64,000 nt of DNA, taken from contig JAMWFC010000059.1 in NCBI GenBank assembly GCA_027475525.1, forward strand, positions 620,001 to 684,000. Direction: 5' to 3'. The notes under the pieces are model-generated. The model saw only the letters and a program-made list of their open reading frames with translations, did not search any database and was not told the DNA's origin. The stretch is from Macrolepiota albuminosa. Its lineage: Eukaryota; Basidiomycota; Agaricomycetes; Agaricales; Agaricaceae. The position numbers and the translations under genes were made by a program. The first letter of the stretch is position 1. The number at the start of each line of letters is the position of its first letter. Below, piece by piece: positions 23,047 to 31,672 of this stretch.

Positions 23047-24023
23047 AACTCCTCCTTGTTGCCACTAGGGGGTGCCTTGCCTCTCTCATAAGTTGGCAGT
23101 GCAGTCCTCTTCCCAGTATTAGGATCCCTGATAGTGATGATTGCACTACCATCCTTCAAGTTCTGCACATTACTCTCAGTGGCTGTATCAAATGGCCTCC
23201 CCAGTAATACTGTATAGGCAGGTTTCTCAAATATATGCACTTGCAAGTATATTGTGAAACCCTCAGCAAACTTGAAGGGCACATTCTTGGCCATCCCCAA
23301 AGACTCATTGACTTGTTGATTGGCACTCTCCATGCGCAACCTTATGTCAGGATCCCAAGTCAATCTCAAACTTAGTGCCTTGTCCAAAGCCATGCACACA
23401 ATCTGAGACCCACTATCCAATATAGCCTCTACCTTTTCTTGGTCATTCACACTAGGGTACAGAGACCTCAACACTTGTAAGTCTCTGGCCACATAGACCA
23501 CTTCTGGCCTATCCCCTGGTGGAAGCTGTTCCAAGAAGGTAGCCACACAGTCCTCATGAACCACTGATCCCTTTGGAATCCCCTCTTCTTCACTCTGAGA
23601 GATATGGTACCCTGGTTGAGGCAAGTCATCTATGTTGACCTGGCCCATTACAGAAGCACTTCTATCCTCTTGTGCAAAGACCTTGGCTGCTGTCCACTTG
23701 GTAGCACCTTCTCTCCTTCTCCAAGTCTTCTCCATAGCCTCCTGCAAGGCTGGCACCTTCAACAATTCCCTTGTAGAAATTGTCACCTCATTGTCCAATA
23801 TTTTGCTGACAATCTCATCCTCCCTTCTCTGCCATACTCTGGGCTGGTACAGCTCTTTCTTGTCATTTTGAAATTTTACTATTTTCTCTCCATTGACAGC
23901 AGGCACCTGCTCAAAGGGCAGGTTCCCTTTGCCTACTTCTATAACTCCCCTTTGCCTTTTCAGATCACTCTCAGGTGGTAGTGGTGTCCTCAATTCAGGC
24001 TGGACCCTTCCATCTGCCACCAT
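23019..24023 (-). CDS. Protease ORF of inner element
   Basis: 334 codons from the ATG at 24,023 if initiated there, but the frame is open upstream to at least the slippery site at 24,044 and is -1 relative to gag. The retropepsin active site is ILDSGSQIVC (about residues 201-210) and the second conserved strand TVLLGRPF lies near residue 283. The first 200 residues are a charged linker. The stop overlaps the pol frame by four bases. A stand-alone protease frame between gag and pol is unusual for Ty3/gypsy, where gag-pol is generally one or two frames. Confidence 0.9.
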   Translation of the reverse strand: MVADGRVQPELRTPLPPESDLKRQRGVIEVGKGNLPFEQVPAVNGEKIVKFQNDKKELYQPRVWQRREDEIVSKILDNEVTISTRELLKVPALQEAMEKTWRRREGATKWTAAKVFAQEDRSASVMGQVNIDDLPQPGYHISQSEEEGIPKGSVVHEDCVATFLEQLPPGDRPEVVYVARDLQVLRSLYPSVNDQEKVEAILDSGSQIVCMALDKALSLRLTWDPDIRLRMESANQQVNESLGMAKNVPFKFAEGFTIYLQVHIFEKPAYTVLLGRPFDTATESNVQNLKDGSAIITIRDPNTGKRTALPTYERGKAPPSGNKEELGKASALRS

Positions 24024-24044
24024 CCTTGAGTTCTCTAAAAACCC
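24023..24044 (-). promoter_or_regulatory. Predicted -1 frameshift signal, gag-to-protease
   Basis: Minus strand: heptamer G GGT TTT (24,044-24,038) is in phase with gag and directly followed by the gag stop TAG (24,037-24,035). A one-base backward slip gives GGG TTT TTA GAG, which is the protease frame. Downstream, GGTGG (near 24,020) could pair with CCACC (near 23,970), but this stem is weaker than at the second site. Initiation at the ATG at 24,023, 12 nt beyond the gag stop, is an alternative. Confidence 0.65.
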
Positions 24045-25309
24045 TCCTGCTTCTGCTGCTGAGTGTTCTTCTCATAAGTCTGACTCCTAGTAGTTATCAG
24101 ACTTGCCACCAAGCTCTGCAGTTCTTCTATCTTCTTCTCCAAATCCCCCCTCTCTTTGGGCACTGCCTGCACATAAGTAGCCACACTAGGCACAACTGTT
24201 ACTGGTTCCTCTACCCACCCATAGAAGGCAGCAGCCTTAGAGTCCATGATAGCATTGACCCTCTCCTTGGGAGACACATTAGGTGGACTCCTGGGAATAG
24301 GATCCCCAGAAGGTAGCCTAGGCCTGCCTTCAACAAGAATAAGCTTGCCTTCTTGGACTTGAGTCCTGAGGTATTCACAGTCAATGGTCCTATGTCCCAG
24401 CTCCCAACAATGATAACAGTTTATTCCTGCTGCTGAACTGTTGCCTCCTTGAAACTGAACAGTCTGCAAGGCCTGAGCAGGCATCCCCATCCTATTCTGC
24501 AGACCTCCCTGCATAGGAACCTGGCTCTTTGCCTTCCACTCATTGTTCATGGTCTGCATGAACCCCCTCAGACTGCTCATCTCCTTCCCCAGAGCCATGA
24601 CTCCATCCTGGAGGTTAGCTAACCTCCCCTCAGTCTCCAAATCTGGCTCTTGCTTGACCTTGATCACCCCTGGGACCTTCTCCTGTGGACTGTCATTGTC
24701 CCTGAATGAGGTTCCAGAATCAACCAAAATAGCCACCACATTGATGATTTCCTTCAGATCATATCTATCATCCTTGTGTCTCCTCCTGGTTATGTCACTA
24801 TAATGACCATATTTTTGCAAGGCCTGAGCCAGAATAAGTTCCCTGAAGGCTGGGGTGAAGCACTTAGTGAACTTCTCAACCAGTGCCCCATTCCCAAGCA
24901 CCCCCTTCAACTTCTTGGCTTCAGCCCTAAACTTCCTGACCAGTGCATGGATCTCTTCTGTGTCATTCTGTCCCAACCTTGCATGCTCTCTACAGATCCT
25001 GTCAAGTACTGCCACACTCCCCTCATCAGAGATTGCCTCTGGGTAGGAATCTTGGACCTCCTTGACAAAGACCTCCCAACTTGACTCATCACTAAAACTG
25101 TCCAATCCCCTCCACTCACTGTCTGTCTCTGCATCCACATACTCTGTCACCCTCTCCTTCCTCTCCTCAGCATCATTAATCCCTGCAGCCTTGAAGAGAC
25201 TCTCCATCTTTCTGAGGAAGCGCCTGACTTCAGTGGGCTGTGTGTGGGTGAACCTAGGTGCATCTCTGCTTGTAGACAGAGGCAATTTTTGTCTTGTAAC
25301 TTCTGGCAT
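24035..25309 (-). CDS. Gag of inner element
   Basis: The frame is open from 25,474, but the first in-frame ATG is at 25,309, giving about 424 residues. The upstream open part has a GTG and no ATG. It encodes a helical Gag core (VRRFLRKMESLFKAAG ... ELILAQALQKYG) and, about 70 residues before the end, a CCHC knuckle CYHCWELGHRTIDC. The C-terminus is a coiled coil rich in Gln/Lys. The frame ends in GGT TTT TAG, which forms a slippery site. The host stretch around it is CpG-poor. Confidence 0.9.
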   Translation of the reverse strand: MPEVTRQKLPLSTSRDAPRFTHTQPTEVRRFLRKMESLFKAAGINDAEERKERVTEYVDAETDSEWRGLDSFSDESSWEVFVKEVQDSYPEAISDEGSVAVLDRICREHARLGQNDTEEIHALVRKFRAEAKKLKGVLGNGALVEKFTKCFTPAFRELILAQALQKYGHYSDITRRRHKDDRYDLKEIINVVAILVDSGTSFRDNDSPQEKVPGVIKVKQEPDLETEGRLANLQDGVMALGKEMSSLRGFMQTMNNEWKAKSQVPMQGGLQNRMGMPAQALQTVQFQGGNSSAAGINCYHCWELGHRTIDCEYLRTQVQEGKLILVEGRPRLPSGDPIPRSPPNVSPKERVNAIMDSKAAAFYGWVEEPVTVVPSVATYVQAVPKERGDLEKKIEELQSLVASLITTRSQTYEKNTQQQKQEGF

Positions 25310-25614
25310 ATTTGATAGATTTGTACTTGTAATTTTGATAGTTTTGGATGTTGGCTTTCTGCTTGATCTCAAGACTTGTTCAGGGTCCCCAACACTATTG
25401 AGTGTGGTGGTCTTGCTGCTCCTGGTAGTGGGCTTGTGTGCTTGCTCCCTAGGACTGACCTTTTGCTTGGGCACTGTCCTCTTTAGCTTCTCTGGGGTAG
25501 ACCCTCTTGGTGCAAATGAAATCTTGAATTAAGCTTGAGGTGAACCTGACTTGCTGGTCCACAAATGAACTTGATGACAGTGTTTCTTGTTGGTAAACTT
25601 TCTAAGCCAAAGCC

Positions 25615-25631
25615 CCTCGCGGTGGGCTCCA
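25615..25631 (-). other. Primer-binding site of inner element
   Basis: Two bases inside the 5' LTR the minus strand reads TGGAGCCCACCGCGAGG. It starts with TGG, as expected for a sequence complementary to a tRNA 3' end (CCA). It is one of the few CpG-containing stretches of the element, consistent with constraint by tRNA pairing. The tRNA is not identified. Confidence 0.7.
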
Positions 25632-25633
25632 GA

Positions 25634-26643
25634 TGTAGTACTTGGTTGCAAGTAGTACTGATAGTTCTGGGGCTTTCTTGAAGTCTTAGAAAGTGACCTC
25701 TAATCCACACTGGTGCTTGATGATAAAAACTTGATGTATTGGATGCTTCACAGAATATCAAATATCCTGATGGGCAGAAGAAGGTTCTCAATAAACTCCA
25801 GCCTAAGCAGTTCACTCCCTGGGAACCACTGAGCCTTTGTCTACCAATAGACTTCCAATGAGAGGTGTTCAATAAACTCTAGCCTAAGTGATTCACTCCC
25901 TGGGAACCACCGAGCCTTTGCCTATCAATTGCCTGGTTATTCTCTACTCTACTTGGACTATTTATACTAATTTTCCAGTGCACAGACCACCAGATCACAT
26001 GACTTTTTGCTCTTGACCTCCCAGCATTCCTGACCTAATTTGTTGTTCCATTTTCCATTTTGGTGATGCATGTTTCAGTGCCACCATTCCATTCATCTCT
26101 TCCTTCCTCCATTCAATGCATGTTTCAGTGCCACCATTCCATTCATCTCTTCCTTCCTCCATTCAATGCATGTTTCAGTGCCACCATTCCATTCATCCCT
26201 CCCTTCCTCCATTCAATGCATGTTTCAGTGCCACCATTCCATTCATCCCTCCCTTCCTCCATTCAATGCATGTGCCACCATTCTATTCATCTCTTTTGAC
26301 ATCCCTCCATGCTTCTTTCCCTTTCCCCTTTCAGTCATATCAAATTGGGGATTGTCAGATCAGATCTTGATCTAGATCATCACAATTTGATCCCCTTTTG
26401 TCACCTCTGCCAGCTCCCATGCTTCCCCTCCCCATAACAGTGCTTGGACTATTGTTGAGTTGATAGCTTGAGCTGGTCCCTGCCCTTTGTTCTGTACTGT
26501 CTGTGTATTTATTGGGGTGTTTTTGGAGATATAATTTGTTGAGACTGCTACCAGGAGGCTTACAGTTTTCAGCCCATAATTAAATGTTTATTTTGACTTC
26601 TGGTGCATGTTGTGTCCCTGACTGCTGGTACAGCATCGTATCA
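25634..26643 (-). repeat. 5' LTR of inner element (right)
   Basis: A 1,010-bp LTR identical in structure to the left one, but with four instead of five 50-bp units (26,066-26,265). It is followed by the second TTAC target copy and then by the resumed host reading frame. Confidence 0.95.
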
Positions 26644-26647
26644 TTAC

Positions 26648-27955
26648 GCGGGTCTTGGACCAGGCCCATGCCCTGGTGGGGCACTTTGGTGCCGCCCAGA
26701 CGTTGGGCTACATCCGGAGATGGTATTGGTGGCCACGCATGGCCCAAGAAGTAACTAAGTTTTGCGCGTCATGCGCAGCGTGTCAGAGGGCAAAGTTGCC
26801 CCCTGGATCCCCTCCCGGGAAGCTACACCAGCTACCCGTGCCGGTGAAACCCTGGGATTCAATCGGAATGGACTTCATAGGTCCCTTTCCCGAGTCCAGA
26901 GGGTTCAATTATCTCTGGGTAGTCATATGCCACATGACGAGCATGGTGCACCTCATACCGGTGCGAACTACACTGATGGCTAAGGAGCTGTCTTGGATCT
27001 ACCTGAGGGAGATTGTTAGGCTGCATGGGCTGCCTAGCACCATTGTGAGCGACCATGACTCAAAGTTCACATCTCAATGGTGGAGAGAACTCCACAAACT
27101 GCTAGGAGCTCGATTCCTCATGTCGACATCCTTCCATCCTCAAACAGATGGGCAGACAGAGCGGGCTAACCGCAGTATAGGTCAAATTCTGAGGGCAGTT
27201 GTTCGCCCTGACCAACAGGACTGGGTGGACTGGTGTCCACTCACTGAGTTCGCGATTAATGCGAGTATCTCGGATACCACAGGGTATGCGCCCTTTGAAC
27301 TCAACGGAGGGTACTTGCCCTCCATGCTGCATGAGGTTCGTGCTGATACGGTGGCTCACCGCGGAGTTGTCGAGTTCGGCAGGCCCTGGAGAACATCGCG
27401 GCGGCGCATGACGCCATCATAGAGGCGCAAGTCTTCCAGGCGAAAAACACCAATCACCGTAGGTGAAAAGAACCGCCGATAGCTGTAGGAGCATTGGTAT
27501 ACCTATCAACGCGTAATCTGAGGCTCCCAAAGGGAAGAGCGAGTAAACTCTGCCCGAAATGGGTAGGCCCATACCGCATTCTGGATGCGGAGCCAAGTAC
27601 CTCCAACTACGTGTTGGAGCTGCCTCTGGCATTACAGAAATGACGCATCGTTCCTAAGTTTCATGTGTCGCTGTTGCGACCTTACAGCGCGTCTGACGAT
27701 GCGCTGTTCCCTAACAGGGCAACCCCGGGCCCCTATGATTTTGGGGCTCGGGACAATGACGAATGGTTCGTCGAGTGCATAATTGGGCACCGGTGGACTG
27801 AGCGTAACACGCTCGAGTTTGAAGTACGTTGGTCCCTGGGGGACACAACATGGGAGCCGCACTCCCATTGCTCCAAGTTGGCGGCACTTGACCGTTATTT
27901 GAAGTTGAAGGGCGTTAAGCGCCCACATCAATTGAGTAAGCGTGCCGGCGCTTAA
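26648..27955 (+). pseudogene. Integrase and chromodomain of outer chromovirus
   Basis: Continues the Pol frame cut at 18,021. It holds the HHCC zinc domain (H-L-V-G-H ... CASCAACQRAK) and catalytic Asp in GMDFIGPF, Asp in IVSDHDSKFTS and Glu in DGQTERANR: all three retained. A one-base frameshift lies near 27,370. TGA stops at 27,464 and 27,641 sit where Arg is expected. The GPF/GPY-like end is followed by a chromodomain at about 27,755-27,920 (EWFVECIIGHRW...FEVRWSL..TTWEPHSHC), which places the element among chromoviruses. Confidence 0.9.
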
Positions 27956-28058
27956 TTAGATTGGCAGTGCCGGTCGTGGCTTGGCTGAGTTGGTCAGCAG
28001 CTGTGGCTGAAACACGCCTTAAAAAGCGAAATTTCTTTTTTGCCTTCTTTCCCCAACC

Positions 28059-31000
28059 ATGGACAAGATGCCCGTGGACACCGTTGAGCAGCAGCAGCAG
28101 CAGCACCAGCAGCAGCGATTTGAGAGTGCGCCGTCGGTCTTACCGTCGGCTGAAGGGGGGGGGCAGATGGCTCCCCCACTGACCCAAAATGCGCCCCAGT
28201 GGGGACAATCGCAACAGCCTGTGGGTTTCCCACAGCAGCAGCAACAACCAGCGGCGTACTCGCTGCAGCAGATGATGATCAGTGGCTATCCGCCACACCA
28301 ACCCATGCAGGGCAACTTCATGCCCCAGAACGTACCTGTGGGCGGCTATCAGCCCCAACAACCAGTAGCGGGCGCTTATGCGCCACATCACGCTGAGGGC
28401 CAATCTCAGCAACAGGCCTACGGGGGGCTAGTCAGCCCCCAAGCAGCGCCAGGATGGGGGCAGTTTGCCCCCGCTATGGCGAGAGGGGCTATGGGTGCAC
28501 ACCATTTGCCCCAGTTTACCGCCCCGGCGCACTACCCTGGCATGGGTGGTGTGCCCGTAATGATGCCGTACCCCCCGGCTTGGATGGGGGCGTGGGGCGC
28601 AATGCCCCAGTATGATGCCTCGTATGAGGCAGCAGCCAAGGGAGGCAGGGCTATTTCCCTGTTGACCACAGTACAAGGCGACAATCTAGAGGGACACCGA
28701 GCGTCCCTCGTGCAGGCCTCCACGGCCATTGAGAGTACAGAAACTCTCAATACAGAACCAAGCATCAGTTCATCGGCTGATGCGCCGACGGAGAGCCTGG
28801 CCAAGCTCTCCTTGTTACAGCGGCTTGAGATGCCGCACCAATCCGAGCTCAGCTCGGAAGAAGAGTCGCGTCCTTGACGCGACAAAGGAAAAGCACGGGC
28901 TGTCAAGCCCAGTCTCAACCAGGACTTAGTCCTGGCTACCCTTCTCCAACGACTGGGAGACAACGGGTACGATGTACCCGCAGACTCATCATACCTCCAC
29001 GACACGGAGGCAGTCATCCTCATCAGCCGGATGATGGACGACATGGATCATATGCATGCCCAGCGCAAAACTGATCTTCTTGCCCTATTGGCCGCTCGTA
29101 AGCGGCAGACTACACCCCCAAGTCGAGACACCGACTCCAGCAAAAGGGCACGTCGGCAAGGAGTGGAGGACGTGCCCTCCCACTCAATTCAGTTGAGCAT
29201 TGTCGTTCCCGGCTGGGAGGCCGGACTAGGACGGGACATCCTCCCCTATGAGGATGCCCCTGCTCCGGCCGCCCCCCGGCTCATCCAGCGCCTCGCCAGC
29301 GGCGCATCTGAGGTCGCATCTTCGCGACCATTATCCGTGGTATCCACCACGCACTCTGGGGAGCAGAGTTCCAGGGGCGTGAGTACACGCCCCACTGAGG
29401 CTAAGGCCTCACAACCCCGAAAAGATCGTCGGGGTAAGAACCCGGAAGGGCATGCCTATGTCAACGTGCACTTCCCTGAGGATGCCCCAAAAGGGGCCCC
29501 CAGGGCTAACATCCCCTTCCTCCCCGCAATACTGATAGAGGGCCCGCCAGCCCGATACCTGCGGTGTGTGTGGGCAATGGACCCACGTTCTGACAAGTCT
29601 GTCCCGGAAAGGCTGCCATCCCCGCCCTCCGACGACGACTGGTATGAGGAGCCTGAAGAGGCTCGCATGGAATCCCCTGTGCTGCACGAGACGGCGGCAC
29701 AACGTATGGCGCGCGAACGGCGCAACAGCAATCAACGGGCCAAGATGGACCGCCGGGCGCAGGATAGCGCCAAACGAGCAGCTGCCCTCGTTGAGGACAA
29801 AACTGGGCGCATCCCGGATGCGCTCGGTGTGGTGATCTACCGCGATCACACTGTCAAGCGTCAAAACTCATTCTTTGGCGCGGGGTTAGCTCCCCAGTTC
29901 TATTGGTCACCAGTGACCAACACCATCTTTGTCAGGCAAGAAGCCCGTGCAGCCAGGTCTTTTGAGGCCGATAAAGAGGGCAACGCCGCGTCGACGCCCC
30001 ACAATAGTAAGGTGTACCAAGTGGCACCTTGCAGGTTTCCCCGCAGTCCTTGAGAAGTCCGCAGACTTCATGCACTGGTGAACAACCAGTTTACGCCGAT
30101 TTGTCAGCGTCAGTTGGGCTATCTTTTGCTCAACAAATTCAAACGGGTGGCGCTCAACTGCCACCCTGCTGCCCGAGACAGAGCCATGTCTCACTTACTC
30201 GAGGAGGTCCCCTATAGGACCATCTTGGTACCCTTTGCGAGTCCAGAGGAGCGGGAGAATATCCCGCGAATGATTGTACCTTCGCAGATCTATCACCGCA
30301 AAGAGGGAGGGAGAATTGCCTTCGTTGGCCTTACTCCCCCTGATCCAAAGCAACCCTTTGCTTTGGACTACCTGGGCTCATATGCTCTTCTCTATGGACG
30401 TCCTGGGACGTCCAACGTATGGACCGGTCTGGCCATGGACCGTGCCATGCGCATTCATTGGCGCAGCCTGTTCGGGTTTGCACTTGTACGTGCTCTCAGC
30501 GCCAGCCGCCCCTCCAAGACCACAGTACACAAGTACCTGGCCTATGTTTTTGCGAGGCCAGGTCTCTACAAGGAGGCCATGGCCGAGTACAAGGCGGCTA
30601 TGGGGCAAGTGTTTGTGCCCCTCCACACCGACGACCCTAACTTCGAGGCTCAGGCGGTAGACATCCCGGAAGCATCAGCTTCCGTATTCACCACCTCGGA
30701 CGCTTTGCGCGTCCTTCTTCACAACCAGGTTCTGGTCAGCTGGGCTGACCATGCATACACCTACGGGGTCACCTACCTGGCCCACCTTTTCTTCAGCGAC
30801 AGCCAGCTCTACAACGAGGCGGCCGCTATCAACGACGAGAGGCTACAATGCCTCAACCATTACGGGACTCCCCAGTCCATTGCTCAGTGGGATGGGTGGC
30901 GCGAGGCCACCATTGGCGATCGCCAACGCCTGATGCTCCAGCAGCAGGATAGTCGTCGTGCATACGTCAACACATTCACCAAGGGGATGTACCTCCTAAT

Positions 31001-31295
31001 CGGGCAAGACATTCATGCCCATGAGATCTGGACGCGCCAGTACCCGTCCGACACTGGGGATCTTCCAGAACCCCAACCACCTGTTCCGGGGTCGAGTATT
31101 GACCCCACTCTTACATTGTCCCCCCTCCAGGACTATGACGACTCCCTGCCAGTAGCAGGGCCATTGGGCACATCTTATGAGCCCGCACCCAAGGATGAAC
31201 TCCTCGACTACGACATGGACGACGCGACCGCCGACCCATTCCGGGAGCCTGGGGACTCTTCCATTGCCCCCGTTCCTGACTTACCGACGGCCTGA
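28059..31295 (+). pseudogene. Extra 3' ORF (ORF3) of outer chromovirus, unknown function
   Basis: A single frame of about 1,079 codons lies between the chromodomain and the 3' LTR. It starts at an ATG in good context (ACCATGG) and is broken only by TGA at 28,875 and 30,051. Parts: residues 1-190 are Gln/Pro/Gly/Met-rich with Q runs (VEQQQQQHQQQR). A charged region follows with basic KRARRQG (possible nuclear signal). A globular region from about 30,080 to 31,000 has aromatic-rich helices (YGVTYLAHLFFSDSQLYNE). The tail is acidic. No signal peptide or membrane segment is seen, so it is not envelope-like. I recognise no family. Its position before the polypurine tract shows it belongs to the element. 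Confidence 0.7.
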
Positions 31296-31296
31296 C

Positions 31297-31408
31297 CGTC
31301 GTCTTATCTGGAGACCATAGCTCAGTCTGATTGGGGGGTGTGTAGCGTAGTCCGTCATCTTATCTCGAGACCGTAGCTCAGTCTGATTGGGGGGTGTGTA
31401 GCGTAGTC
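31297..31408 (+). repeat. 56-bp tandem duplication across the PPT/3' LTR start
   Basis: Two copies with a period of 56 bp (31,297-31,352 and 31,353-31,408), differing at a few bases. Each contains CTTATCT.GAGACC, the G-rich tract TTGGGGGGTG and the first dozen bases of the LTR (TGTAGCGTAGTCC). The element therefore carries two polypurine tracts and a partial extra LTR start. Confidence 0.85.
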
Positions 31409-31621
31409 CGCTATGTGGCGTTGGCCACATAGCTTTACTTACTGTAGTAAATATTATATTATTATTATAATATAATATTATTATTTAGTTACTATAAATA
31501 TGTTACAAGTGCTGCTTACTAAGCAGCTTATTTTTGTATTACACTACATAGACAATAGACCGGACTGGTCTGATTCTGTGTGGTGTGAACTTAAGCTCAC
31601 AAACGCCGTAACTTCGTTACA
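31397..31621 (+). repeat. 3' LTR of outer chromovirus
   Basis: A 225-bp copy of 11,832-12,037 with an extra 19 bp of ATTATAATAT-type sequence and three transitions. Preceded by the G-run polypurine tract (31,385-31,396) and followed by target copy TAGCG (31,622-31,626). Confidence 0.95.
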
Positions 31622-31672
31622 TAGCGTGACTCTGGCCATTAATCGATATGCTGGAATATAGTGATTGAGATC

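Larger units (their letters stand above)
18022..26643 (-). mobile_element. Inner Ty3/gypsy retrotransposon, intact, nested in outer chromovirus
   Basis: A full-length minus-strand element of 8.6 kb with LTRs of 1,060 and 1,010 bp, a primer-binding site, polypurine tract and uninterrupted gag, protease and RT-RNase H-integrase frames. Target duplication is 4 bp, TTAC (18,018-18,021 and 26,644-26,647). With one copy removed the host frame reads ...CTRTIVT|RVLDQAH..., confirming insertion into an integrase-coding region. Apart from a 50-bp repeat-number difference I see only about two to three substitutions between LTRs, so the insertion is recent. CpG is almost absent: about seven in the 3.7-kb pol frame by eye. 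This is in sharp contrast to the CpG-rich host element. Confidence 0.95.
11832..31621 (+). mobile_element. Outer Ty3/gypsy chromovirus with extra 3' ORF, inserted in the LINE
   Basis: A plus-strand LTR retrotransposon of about 11.2 kb, excluding the 8.6-kb element nested in it. It has short LTRs (206 and 225 bp) beginning TG and ending CA, and a perfect 5-bp target duplication TAGCG. Order: 5' LTR, ORF0, gag, protease, RT, RNase H, [nested element], integrase, chromodomain, an unusual third ORF of about 1,079 codons, polypurine tract, 3' LTR. The LTRs differ by three transitions, two at CpG sites, plus a 19-bp AT indel. The coding part carries ten TGA and one TAG in-frame stops and at least two frameshifts. 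No obvious tRNA primer site beginning TGG follows the 5' LTR; some chromoviruses self-prime, but I cannot show that here. Confidence 0.92.

Noticed and set aside
28059..31295. Envelope-like gene making the chromovirus an errantivirus-type element
   Set aside because: No signal peptide, transmembrane helix or furin-like site; the N-terminus is Gln-rich and soluble in character.
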